From: Pollenia angustigena
Lineage: Eukaryota > Arthropoda > Insecta > Diptera > Polleniidae
Reading direction: 5' to 3'
Assembly (NCBI GenBank): GCA_930367215.1
Contig: OV884059.1
Span: 53,662,957-53,726,956 of the forward strand
DNA length: 64,000 bases
The notes under the pieces were generated by a model. That model ran no database searches, was not told the DNA's origin, and saw nothing but the letters and a program-made list of their open reading frames with translations. The position numbers and the translations under genes were made by a program. Shown here piece by piece: positions 50,566 to 60,989 of this stretch. The stretch's first letter is position 1; each line of letters begins with the position of its first letter.

Positions 50566-52866
50566 GCGATTTATAGCTAAATTCAATTATTTTTTTTAAA
50601 AAGTTTGCGATTTTTTATTGTTTTTTCATTATATTTCAATAACTTTATTTAAAAAAGGGTGGTTTTTGGCGATTTATAGCTAAATTCAATTATTATTTGA
50701 AAAATGTAGCGATTTTTATTGTTTTTTCATTATATTTCAATAATTTTATTTAAAAAATTTAGCGATTTTTTATAGTTTTTTCATTATATTTCAATAATTT
50801 TATTTAAAAAAGGGGGTTTTTTGGCGATTTATAGCTAAATTCAATTATTATTTGAAAAATGTAGCGATTTTTTATTGTTTTTTCATTATATTTCAATAAT
50901 TTTATTTAAAAAATTTAGCGATTTTTTATTGTTTTTTCATTATATTTCAATAATTTTATTTAAAAAAGGGTGGTTTTTGGCGATTTATAGCTAAATTCAA
51001 TTACTAGTTAAACAATTTAGCGATTTTTTATTGTTTTTTCATTATATTTCAATAATTTTATTTAATAACGGGTGGTTTTTAGCGATTTATAGCTAAATTC
51101 AATTATTAGTTAAGCAATTTAGCGATTTTTATTGTTTTTTCAATATATTTCAATAATTTTATTTAAAAATGAGTGGTTTTAGGCGATTTATAGCTAAATT
51201 CAATTATTTTTTAAAAAATTTAGCGATTTTTTATTGTTTTTTCATTATATTTCAATAACTTTATTTAAAAAAGGGTAGTTTTTGGCGACTTATAGCTAAA
51301 TTCAATTATTATTTAAAAAATTTTGCGATTTTTATTGTTTTTTCATTATATTTCAATAACTTTATTTAAAAAAGGGCAGTTTTTGGCGACTTAGAGCTAA
51401 ATTCAATTATTATTTTAAAATTTAGCAATTTTTTTTATTATATTTCAATAATTTTATTTAAAAAAGGGTGGTTTTTAGCGATTTATAGCTAAATTCAATT
51501 ATTATTTAAAAAATTTTGCGATTTTTTATTGTTTTTTCATTATATAACAATAATTTTATTTAAAAATGGCTGGTTTTAGGCGACTTATAGCTAAATTCAA
51601 TTATTATTTAAAAAATTTAGCGATTTTTTATAGTTTGTTTTATTATATTTCAATAATTTTAATTAAAAAAGGGTGGTTTTAGCGATTTATAGCTAAATTC
51701 AGTTATTATTTTATAAATATATTTAAAAAAGGGTGGTTTTTAGCGATTTATAGCTAAATTGAATTATGATTAAAAAATTTTGCGATTTTTATTGTTTTTT
51801 CATTATATTTCAATAACTTTATTTAAAAAAGGTTGTTTTTTGGCGATTTATAGCTAAATTGAATTATTATTTAAAAAATTTTGCGATGTTTTATTGTTTT
51901 TTCATTATATTTCAATAATTTTATTTAAAAATGGTTGGTTTTAGGCGATTTATAGCTAAATTGAATTATTATTTAAAAAATTTAGCGATGTTTTATTGTT
52001 TTTTCATTATATTTCAATAATTTTATTTAATAACGGGTGGTTTTTGACGATTTATAGCTAAATTCAATTATTATTTAAAAAATTTAACGATTTTTTATTG
52101 TTTTTTCATTACATTTCAATAATTTTATTTATAAAAGGGAGGTTTTTGGCGATTTATATTATTATTTAAAAAATTTTGCGATTTTTTCATTATATTTCAA
52201 TAATTTTATTTAAAAAAGGGTGGTTGTTGGCGATTTATAGCTAACTTCAATTATTATTTAAAAAATTTAGCGATTTTTTATTGTTTGTTTTATTTCAATT
52301 TCAATAATTTTAATTAAAAAAGGGTGGTTTTAGCGATTTATAGCTAAATTCAGTTATTTTTTGATAAATATATTTAAAAAAGGGTGGTTTTTAGCGATTT
52401 ATAGCTAAATTCAACTATTATTTAAAAAATGCAGCGATTTTTTAATGTTTTTTCATTATTTTTCATTTTATTTAAAAATTGTGGTTTTTGGCGATTTATA
52501 GCAAAATTCAATTATTATTTAAAAAATTTAGCTATTTTTTATTGTTTTTTCATTATATTTCAATAATTTTATTTAATAACGGGTGGTTTTTGGCGATTTA
52601 TAGCTAAATTCAATTATTATTTAAAAAAATTTAACGATTTTTTATTGTTTTTTCATTACATTTCAATAATTTTATTTATAAATGGGTGGTTTTTGGCGAT
52701 TTATATTATTATTTAAAAAATTTTGCGATTTTTTCATTATATTTCAATAATTTTATTTAAAAAAGGGTGGTTGTTGGCGATTTATAGCTAACTTCAATTA
52801 TTATTTAAAAAATTCAGCGATTTTTTATTGTTTTTTCATTATATTTCAATAATTTTATTTAAAAAA

Positions 52867-52914
52867 TGATGAATGAAAAAAAAAAATTAAAAAACAATAC
52901 AAGTACAATATAAG
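52867..52914. other. Satellite polarity-switch junction
   Basis: A plus monomer ends in AATTTTATTTAAAAAA at 52866, and a minus monomer begins TTATTGAAATATAATG at 52915. The 48 bp between are A-rich non-satellite sequence beginning TGATGAATG and holding ACAATACAAGTACAATATAAG. Part of it (AAAAAACAATA) resembles the minus-strand satellite. No transposon end is visible here. Confidence 0.88.
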
Positions 52915-54226
52915 TTATTGAAATATAATGAAACAAACAATAAAAAAATCGCTAAATGTTTTAAATAAGAATTGAAATTAGCTATAAATCGCCAAAACTA
53001 CCCTTTTTAAAAAAAATTATTGAAATATAATGAAAAAATCGCTAAATTTTTTAAATAATAATTTAATTTAGATATAAATCGCCAAAAACCACCCGTTAGT
53101 AAATAAAATTATTGAAATTTAATGAAAAAACAATAAAAAATCTAAAAAATCGCTAAATTGTTTAACTAATAATTGAATTTAGCTATAAATCGCTAAAAAC
53201 CACCCTTTTTTAAATAAAATTATTGAAATATAATGAAAAAACAATAAAAAATCGCTACGTTTTTTAAATAATAATTAAATTTAGCTATAAATCGCTAAAA
53301 CCACCCTTTTTTAATTAAAATTATTGAAATATAATAAAACAAACAATAAAAAATCGCTTAAATTTTTTAAATAATAATATAAATCGCCAAAAACCACCCT
53401 TTTTTAAATAAAATTATTGAAAAATAATGAAAAAACAATAAAAAATCGCTAAATTGTTTAACTAATAATTGAATTTAGCTATAAAACAATAAAAAATCGC
53501 TAAATTGTTTAACTAATAATTGAATTTAGCTATAAATCGCTAAAAACCACCAGTTTTAAATAAAATTATTGATATATAATGAAAAAACAATAAAAAATCG
53601 CTAAATTGTTTAACTAGTAATTGAATTTAGCTATAAATCGCCCAAAACCACGCTTTTTTAAATAAAATTATTGAAATATAATGAAAAAACAATAAAAATC
53701 TCTAAATTTTTTTAAATAATAATTGAATTTAGCTATAACTCGCCAAAAACCACCCTTTTTTAAATAAAATTATTGAAATATAATGAAAAAACAATAAAAA
53801 TCGCTAAATTTTTTAAATAATAATTGAATTTAGTTACAAATCGCTAAAAACCACCCTTTTTTAAATAAAGTTATTGAAATATAATGAAAAAACAATAAAA
53901 AATCGCCAAATTGTTTAACTAATAATTGAATTTAGCTATAAATCGCTATAAACCACCAGTTTTAAATAAAATTATTGAAATATAATACAAAAACAATAAA
54001 AATCGCAAAATTTTTTAAATAATAATTGAATTTAGCTATAAATCGCCAAAAACCACACTTTTTTAAATAAAATTATTGAAATATAATGAAAGAACAATAA
54101 AAAATCGCTAAATTTTTTTTAAATAATAATTCAATTTAGCTATAAATCGCTAAAAACCACCCTTTTTTAAATATATTTATAAAATAATAATTGAATTTAG
54201 CTATAAATCGCTAAAACCACCCTTTT
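52915..54226 (-). repeat. Satellite array, minus orientation, segment 1
   Basis: About 13 monomers in the complementary orientation, with anchors AACCACCC, AAATAAAATTATTGAAATA, TAATGAAAAAACAATAAAAA and TCGCTAAATT. The monomers are more divergent than in the main plus array. They include an uninterrupted monomer (53762-53811) that matches the Helitron target at 57696/60992. The block at 53470-53790 is the inverse of a rare-variant block in the plus array. Confidence 0.95.
53470..53790 (-). repeat. Inverted copy of plus-array variant block (about 33520-33850)
   Basis: Shares in reverse the fusion junction TTGTTTTATAGCTAAATTC (as GAATTTAGCTATAAAACAA near 53471), the ATATATCAATAATT variant, the GGGCGATTTATAG monomer and the unusual GGCGAGTTATA monomer, all in the same order. 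Plus-strand versions lie near 30737-31010, 33560-33840, 46670-46935 and 49488-49765. Confidence 0.85.
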
Positions 54227-54317
54227 TATACCCTCCACCACAATTAGTTGTGAAGAGGGTATATTCAGTTTGTCATTCCGTGTGAAACTTTTTTACTATT
54301 CATCTCAGACCCTATAA

Positions 54318-54395
54318 AGTATATATATTCTGGGTCCTTGAGTAATTTTAAGTCGATTTAGCCATGTCCGTCTGTCTGTCCGTCTGTCCGTCTGT
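54318..54395 (+). repeat. mini-me-like core with (TA)n and (GTCY)n proto-microsatellites
   Basis: AAGTATATATATTC is followed by GTCGATTTAGCCATGTCCG and then TCTGTCTGTCCGTCTGTCC tetranucleotide repeats. The pairing of a TA tract, a conserved core and a GTCY tract is a hallmark of the mini-me elements of flies. A minus-strand ORF at 54358-54582 overlaps it by chance. Confidence 0.75.
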
Positions 54396-54659
54396 TGAAA
54401 ACACGCTCACTTTCGAAAAACTCAAAAGAAATCAACAAACTTGGTGTCAAATTGCTTATAGTTATCCTAAGCAGTTTGGGATTGAAATTCAGCAAAATCG
54501 GTTCAATAGGATCTGAGCTATGAATCAAAATGTGGAACCACCACCTAAAAAAAATTGATAATTTTGTTACAAAAACTAACATAAATGGTGGAAAAATGCA
54601 CAGAATGATATAAGATTTCGCAACAATTCGTTTTTATTCAACTGGAAATCACGCCGTGA

Positions 54660-55345
54660 AATTTCGTGAAGATCCGTCAATAATTTACCCTAGGCCCCAT
54701 ATAAGCCCTACTCCCGGAAAACAGTATATTAAGCCTAAAACCCTAACTAACAATGCTATCATTACAAATTTTGGCAAGTCACAGTTACATAGGACTAGAA
54801 ATTAAACTGTTAAGTTTCGTGAAGATCGGTCCATAATTTACCATAGGCCCCATATAAAACCTACTTCCGGAAAACAACTTAGTACGCCTAAAAAACGTAA
54901 AAAATAATGCTATCATAACAAAATTTGGTACATCAAAGTTTTATTGGACAAGAAATAAAATTGTGTTATTTCGTGAAGATCGGTCCATAACTTACCCTGG
55001 GCCCCATATAAACCTTACTCCCGGAAAACAGTTTAGTACGCCTAAATCCGTAAAAAATAATGCTATCATAACAAAATTTGGTACATCAAAGTTTTATAGG
55101 ACAAGAAATAAAACTGTGTAATTTCGTGAAGATCGGTCCATAATTTACCCTGGGCCCCATATAAACCCTACTCCCGGAAAACAGTTTAGTACGCCTAAAT
55201 CCGCAAAAAATAATGCTATCATAACAAAATTTGGTACATCAAAGTTTTATAGAACTGGGAAAAAAGACTGTGACATTTCGTGAAGATCGGTCCATAATTT
55301 ACCCTAGGCCCCATATAAATCCTACTACCGGAAAACAGTTTAGTC
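54660..55345 (+). repeat. ~153-bp tandem repeats within the mini-me-like element
   Basis: Five units with GTGAAGATCSGTC starting at 54668, 54821, 54975, 55128 and 55282, a spacing of 153-154 bp. Each has TTTACCCTRGGCCCCATATA, CTACTCCCGGAAAACAGT and AATGCTATCATAACAAAATT. The first unit is the most divergent and the last is truncated. 153 is divisible by three, but stop codons occur in every frame of the units. Confidence 0.9.
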
Positions 55346-55450
55346 GCCTAAATCCATAATTAATAACAAATCGTCATAGTTTAAGATAATAATAACATCA
55401 TACAGATATTACTCTTTAAACATTCGAACTGTCGGTGGAGGGTATCAAAG

Positions 55451-55467
55451 ATTCGGCACAGCCGAAT
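55451..55467 (+). other. 3'-terminal hairpin of the mini-me-like element
   Basis: ATTCGGC and GCCGAAT form a perfect 7-bp stem around ACA. ATAGCACTCTAACTTG and a T-run follow to the element end. This placement suits a rolling-circle 3' termination hairpin. Confidence 0.75.
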
Positions 55468-55487
55468 ATAGCACTCTAACTTGTTTT

Positions 55488-57696
55488 TAATTAAAATTAT
55501 TGAAATATAATAAAACAAACAATAAAAAATTGCTAAATTTTTTAAATAATAGTTGAATTTAGATATAAATCGCCTAAAACCAACCATTTTTAAATAAAAT
55601 TATTGTTATATAATGAAAAAACAATAAAAAATCGCTAAATTTTTTAAATAATAATTGAAATTAGCTATAAATCGCGAAAAACCACCCTTTTTTAAATAGA
55701 ATTATTGAAATATAATGAAAAAACAATAACAAATCGCTACATTTTTTAAATAATAATTCAATTTAGCTATAAATCGCCAAAAACCACCCTTTTTTAAATA
55801 AAATTATTGAAAAATAATGAAAAAACAATAAAAAATCACTAAATTGTTTAACTAATAATTGAATTTAGCTATAAATCGCTAAAAACCACCCGTTAATAGA
55901 TAAAATTATTGAAATAAAATGAAACAAACAATAAAAAATCGCTAAATTTTTAAATAATAATTGAATTTAGCTATAAATCGCCAAAAACCACCCTTTTTTT
56001 TAAATAAAATTATTGAAATATAATGAAAAAACAATAAAAATCGCTAAATTGTTTAACTAATAATTGAATTTAGCTAAAAATCGCCAAAAACCACCCTTTT
56101 TTAAATAAAATTATTGAAATATAATGAAAAAACAATAAAAAATCGCTAAATTGTTAAACTAATAATTGAATTTAGCTATAAGTCGCTAAAAATCACCCGT
56201 TATTAAATAAAATTATTAAAATATAATGAAAAAACAATAAAAAATCGCTTAAATTTTTTAAATAATATAAATCGCCAAAAACCACCCTTTTTTAAATAAA
56301 ATTATTGAAAAATAATGAAAAACAATAAAAAATCGCTAAATTGTTTAACTAATAATTGAATTTAGCTATAAATCGCTAAAAACCACCCGTTATTAAATAA
56401 AATTATTGAAATATAATGAAAAAACAATATAAAATCGCTAAATTGTTTAACTAGTAATTGAATTTAGCTATAAATCGCCAACAACCACCCTTTTTTAAAT
56501 AAAATTATTGAAATATAATGAAAAAATCGCAAAATTTTTTAAATAATAATATAAATCGCCAAAAACCACCCTTTTATAAATAAAATTATTGAAATGTAAT
56601 GAAAAAACAATAAAAAATCGTTAAATTTTTTAAATAATAATTGAATTTAGCTATAAATCGCCAAAAACCACAATTTTTTAAATAAAATTATTGAAATAAA
56701 ATGAAACACACAATAAAAAAATCGCTAAATTTTTTAAATAATAATTGAATTTAGCTATAAATCGCCAAAAACCACCCTTTTTTAAATAAAGTTATTGAAA
56801 TATAATGAAAAAACAATAAAAAATCGCAAACTTTTTAAAAAAATAATTGAATTTAGCTATAAATCGCCTAAAACCACTCATTTTTAAATAAAATTATTGA
56901 AATATATTGAAAAAACAATAAAAATCGCTAAATTTTTTAAATAATAATTGAATTTAGCTATAAATCGCCAAAAACCAACATTTTTTAAATAAAATTATTG
57001 AAATATAATTAAAAAACAATAAAAATCGCAAACTTTTTAAAAAAATAATTGAATTTAGCTATAAATCGCCTAAAACCACTCATTTTTAAATAAAATTATT
57101 GAAATATATTGAAAAAACAATAAAAATCGCTAAATTGCTTAACTAATAATTTTATTCTTTTTTAATTCCCTATGCTATGAAATATAATGAAAAAACAATA
57201 AAAAATCGCTAAATTTTTTAAATAAAATTATTGAAATATAATGAAAAAACAATAAAAATCGCTAAATTTTTTTAAATAATAATTGAATTTAGCTATAAAT
57301 CGCTAAAAACCACCCGTTATTAAATAAAATTATTGAAATATAATGAAAAAACAATAAAAAATAGCTAAATTGTTTAACTAGTAATTGAATTTAGCTATAA
57401 AACAATAAAAAATCGCTAAATTGTTTAACTAATAATTGAATTTAGCTATAAATCGCTAAAAACCACCAGTTTTAAATAAAATTATTGATATATAATGAAA
57501 AAACAATAAAAAATTGCTAAATTGTTTAACTAGTAATTGAATTTAGCTATAAATCGCCCAAAACCACGCTTTTTTAAATAAAATTATTGAAATGTAATGA
57601 AAAAACAATAAAAATCGCAAATTTTTTTTAAATAATAATTGAATTTAGCTATAACTCGCCAAAAACCACCCTTTTTTAAATAAAATTATTGAAATA
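55488..57696 (-). repeat. Satellite array, minus orientation, segment 2
   Basis: About 21 diverged monomers between the mini-me-like element and the Helitron. Near 57143-57178 there is a non-satellite interruption (TTTATTCTTTTTTAATTCCC then TATGCTATGAA) that recurs at 62700-62735. The stretch at 57385-57696 is another inverted copy of the GGCGAGTTATA variant block. A small minus-strand ORF at 55381-55587 straddles the border and is not a gene. Confidence 0.95.
57385..57696 (-). repeat. Inverted variant block interrupted by the Helitron
   Basis: Same ordered variants as 53470-53790: fusion junction CTATAAAACAATAAAAAATC, ATTGATATATAATG, CGCCCAAAACCACGC and CTATAACTCGCC. Its last monomer is cut at GAAATA (57696) by the Helitron 3' end. 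The rest of that monomer resumes at 60992. Confidence 0.85.
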
Positions 57697-57725
57697 CTAG
57701 CATTTAACCCGCTACTTCGTTAGCG
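57697..57725 (-). other. Helitron 3' terminus: CTAG plus hairpin
   Basis: CTAG at 57697-57700 (self-complementary), nine bases, then CGCTA (57710-57714), a six-base loop and TAGCG (57721-57725). It is identical in arrangement to 6731-6759 on the other strand. Confidence 0.86.
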
Positions 57726-58529
57726 TCTCCTTTTTCTTCGTGGACATATATTTATGCCAAAGTTTATTTTCAAAAAAGTACCAGGCACCTGTCCCCTTAT
57801 TTTTTTTAACGAACAACAATAAGTGTTAAATTTTTTGGATCTCTTTAATTTTGGATTTTTTTTGGTTAGCGGAATCGATTTGGCGAGAGGACAACCTTCG
57901 GTCCAAAAGTCAGCTTTTTAGCTTCAAGAGTTTAGGATGTGCGATGATGAATCCGTCAGTTACTTTATAAATTTATATTATATAGAGATGGAGAAAAATG
58001 TTGAGAAAACAGTAACAAAATTAGGAACCTTAAACGTTTGAATTTCAAAAAAGGGGCAAACCTGTTTTGTATTTTTTAGATAAGCTAAAAATGTGATACA
58101 ATATTTATTTACCCTTTTACACCCCAAAAAGGTCTTCCTTCAAAAAAGTACCAGACACCTCTCCGTTTATTTTTTTTAATGAACAATAATTAGTATTAAA
58201 TTTTTTGTATCTCTTTTTGTTTAGGAAATATACGGTTAGCGAATTGCTGATGTTTTTTATCTCTTTTAGTTTAGGAGGTATGAGGTTCGCGGGATCGATA
58301 TACATAGGTACAATTTTCACCCCTGAAACGTTCGAATTTCGAAAAAGTACCAAATTCGCATTTGTATTTTTTAGATAAGTACCAAATGTTATTTAATTTT
58401 TATTTCTATACGTATTGGCTTAAAAGCTAGATTTACTACCTAAAACGACCGAATTTCGTTAAAGTACCAGACACCAATTTGCTTTTTTATTTAATGCACA
58501 AAAATAAATATTAAATTAAAAAAATTACC

Positions 58530-59930
58530 AGTTTATTTAAAAAAAAATCCCTCTTACAGATTCTCATTCACTCAGGAGCTTGCATGTTTAATTTTATGTT
58601 TCTAGATCCAATAAATACGGATATATAAAAGGTACCAGTTAAAGAACAAAATAGTACCAAAAGCCCTCCTACAGATTTTCATTCACTCAGGACCTTGCAT
58701 GTTTAATTTTATGTTTCTAGGTCCAATACTAACGGAAATTCAAAAAGTACCAGTTAAAGAACAAAGAAGTACCAAAAACTTCCCTCTTATATATTCTTAT
58801 CCACTTAGGGCATTGCATCTTGAATTTTATGTTTCTAAGTCCAATAATAACGGATATTCAAAAAGTACCAGTTTAATAACTAAAAAGTACCTATAAGCGC
58901 TTTTAGAGATTCTCATTCACTCAGGACCATGCACGTTAAATTTTATTTTCATTAGACCAACATTAGCGAAAATTTAAAAAAAGGACCAGTTAAAAAACGA
59001 AAAAGCACCAAAAAGATCTCTCTAACAGATTGTCATTCACTCAAGACCTTCCATGTTTAATTGCATGTTTCTGGGTCCAATACTAACGGAAATTCAAAAA
59101 GTACCAGCTAATGAATAAAAAAGTACCAATAAGATCCCACTTAAAGATTCTCATTTACACAGTATCGTGCATGTTTAATTTTATGTTTCTAGGTCCAATA
59201 CTGACGGAAATTCAAAAAGTACCAGTAAATGAACAAAAAAGTACCAAAAACTTTCCTCTTAGATTCTTATCCACCCAGGACCTTGCATGTTTAATTTTAT
59301 CTGTCTATGTCCAATACCAACGGAAATTCAAAAAGTACCAGTCCAAGATTAAAAAAGTACCAAAAAGTTCACTCTTATAGATTCTCATCCATCCAGGGCA
59401 TTGCATATTGAATTGTATGTTTCTAGGTCCAATACTAACAGAAATTCAAAAAGTACCAGTTAATGAACAAAAAAGTACCAAAAAGTTCCCTCTTATAGGT
59501 TTTCATCCATTCAGGACATTGCATGTTTAATTTTATTTTTATAGGTCCAATACTAACGGAAATTCAAAAAGTACCATTTTATGAACAGAAAAGTACCAAA
59601 AACTTCCCCTTATGGATTCTTAACCACTCAGGACATTTCATTTTGAATTTTATGTTTCTAAGTCCAATATTAACGTAAATTCAAAAAGTACCAGTTAATG
59701 AACAAAAAAGTACCAAAAAGTTCCCTCTTATAGATTCTCATCCATTCGGGACATTGCATGTTTAATTTTATTTTTATAGGTCCAATACTAACGGAAATTC
59801 AAAAAGTACCAGTTAATTAACAGAAAAGTACCAAAAACTGCCCCTTATGGATTCTTATCCATTCCGGACATTGCATGATGAATCTTATGTTTTTAGGTCC
59901 AACATAAACGATAATTTAAAAAATACTAGT
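58530..59930 (-). repeat. ~117-bp minisatellite inside the minus-strand Helitron
   Basis: About 12 units, with the ATTTTATGTTTCTAGGTCCA segment recurring near 58591, 58706, 58824, 58940, 59060, 59178, 59294, 59412, 59531, 59648, 59764 and 59880. Orientation is opposite to the array at 4030-5850, consistent with element orientation. Copy number differs between the two elements (about 12 versus 16). Plus-strand ORFs here contain recurring FMFLGPILTEIQKVPV but break frame from unit to unit. Confidence 0.9.
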
Positions 59931-60540
59931 TGTAGAACCAAAAAGTTAAGTAAAATATCAAATTTCTCGTATTTCCCCTTTTTGGTACTATTTTCCCCCC
60001 ATTAAAGTATAAAAAATTTCAGTATAATAGTGGCAGCCCATAATTTAGTACGAATATTTCAATAAATGGAGAAAAATGTTTTTTAAAAAAAGTACCAAAA
60101 ATAGTTACGATTTTTACCCCTTAAATGTTCGAATTTCGAAAAAGTACCAAATTTAAATTCGTATATTTTTGTTAGGTTTCGAATGTGGTATTAACTTTGT
60201 TTCTATGTTTATTGGTTCAAAAGATAGATGGGGTGTCAAAAAAGTACTAAAATTCAGATATTACCCGTTTACTCCCAAATAGGGCCGAATTTCAAAAAAG
60301 TACCAGACACCTGTCCGCTTATTTTTCTAAAGAACAACGATAGGTATTAAATTTTTTTTGTATCTCCTTTAGTTTTGGAGATATAAGGTTACCGAATTTT
60401 CCCGTTTTTACCCTTTTTTACCCCCTAAACATTCGAATTTCCAAAAATCCCGTCTTAGTGGATCGATTTGGGGAGTGACCAATCTCTGGTCCAAATTTCA
60501 AGTGTCTAGCTTCAGGCGTTTAGGCTGTGCGATGATGAAT

Positions 60541-60580
60541 CAGTGAGTCAGTCAGTCAGTCGGTCAGTCAGTCAGTCAGT
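60541..60580 (-). repeat. (GTCA)n microsatellite in the Helitron 5' region
   Basis: About ten GTCA/GTCG tetranucleotides in 40 bp, adjacent to the ATCATCGCACA module. The same module in the 3' part of the plus copy is preceded only by ACTGACTGATTC (near 6114). The tract has therefore expanded in this position. Confidence 0.88.
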
Positions 60581-60593
60581 AACGTTACAATTT

Positions 60594-60989
60594 TATATAT
60601 CGTTAGCTAAAATGCAAAAAGACGTAACTAACAAAAAATTCAAAATCGTGTTTTTGATTGATTATTATAAATGCTGTTGAACTACATATCTTCACAAAAT
60701 TTTACACTTCTGCGATCAAAAATTGCGTTTTTATTAACAAAAAACAAAGGGACGTAACTACAAGTGTGTTAATTTTATAAATGAAAAACTACGTAATTAC
60801 TAATTTTTTTTTCAACAAAATATAATGAAATGGTTTCCTTTGAAAACTGTTGAAAGAATTCCATGGATGACTTATTAACGCATGTTTTCTGACATGTTTA
60901 TAGTTTTCATTTAATAAAGTTTTTTGCTTCTCCTGTAAAATTATATTTTTGTTAGTTACGTCCTTTTGCATTTTAGCTAACGATATATA
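60594..60989. repeat. 44-bp inverted repeats at the Helitron 5' end
   Basis: The left arm 60594-60637 and right arm 60946-60989 are reverse complements with one mismatch (AAAAAGACG versus AAAAGGACG). The arm begins TATATATCGTTAGCTAAAA and ends with AACTAACAAAAA. The right arm lies one base inside the TC terminus. The ~308-bp centre contains further GACGTAACTA and ACTACGTAATTAC motifs and no gene. It may be a MITE-like element that supplied the Helitron 5' end, or a palindromic Helitron terminus. The 3376-6759 copy lacks it. Confidence 0.82.

Larger units (their letters stand above)
8207..52866 (+). repeat. Main satellite array, ~102-bp monomer, plus orientation
   Basis: A 44.7-kb head-to-tail array of roughly 440 monomers. 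Monomer order is GGGTGGTTTTTGGCGATT, TATAGCTAAATTCAATTA, TTATTTAAAAAATTTAGCG, ATTTTTTATTGTTTTTT, CATTATATTTCAATAATTTT, ATTTAAAAAA. Recognisable variants are: AACGGGTGG with TTATTAGTTAAGCAATTT; TTACTAGTTAAACAATTT; TTATTTGAAAAATGTAGCG; ATGAGTGGTTTTAGGCGAT; and AACTGGTGG with AATTATTTAGCGA. Short ~54-bp monomers lacking the GGGTGG half are interspersed. The plus strand is strongly T-rich. There is no interruption by other sequence in this stretch. Variants occur in fixed orders, giving higher-order repeats. A centromeric or pericentromeric satellite is the natural inference but is not shown by sequence alone. Confidence 0.97.
54227..55487 (+). mobile_element. Helentron / mini-me (DINE-1-type) non-autonomous element
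   Basis: About 1.26 kb inserted in a T-run of minus-oriented satellite. The left flank CCACCCTTTTT and right flank AATTAAAATTATTGAAATA rejoin to the uninterrupted satellite seen near 53297-53330. The 5' end has ATACCCTCCACC (54228-54239), repeated inverted as GGTGGAGGGTAT (55434-55445). A left-end hairpin runs from ATACCCTC to GAGGGTAT. A (TA)n plus GATTTAGCCATGTCCGTC plus (GTCY)n core follows, then five ~153-bp tandem units. A 3' hairpin ATTCGGC/GCCGAAT lies ~20 bp before the end. Subterminal inverted repeats, a 3' hairpin and T-rich insertion sites are described for Helentron-derived DINE-1 elements; the core matches my knowledge of dipteran mini-me. No protein is encoded. Confidence 0.75.

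Noticed and set aside
8207..52866. CRISPR array (regularly spaced repeats)
   Set aside because: There are no unique spacers. The whole ~102-bp unit is repeated, the setting is eukaryotic and there are no cas genes.
54358..54582. 74-codon minus-strand ORF in the mini-me-like element
   Set aside because: It is antisense to the (GTCY)n core, which gives the RTDGQTDG stretch. A known artefact of this tetranucleotide repeat.
55381..55587. 68-codon minus-strand ORF
   Set aside because: It straddles the transposon/satellite boundary and reads satellite monomer sequence.
58117..58353. 78-codon minus-strand ORF in the Helitron
   Set aside because: It lies in the duplicated non-coding module. No Rep, helicase or other motif, and the frame is not conserved in the plus copy.
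60789..60971. 60-codon minus-strand ORF at the Helitron 5' end
   Set aside because: It begins within the 44-bp inverted repeat and has low-complexity, lysine-rich content with no domain.
60594..60989. Independent MITE annotated as a separate mobile element
   Set aside because: Inverted ends exist, but no clear target-site duplication separates it from the Helitron, and the outer arm sits one base inside the precise TC/host junction. Kept as a structure within the Helitron.
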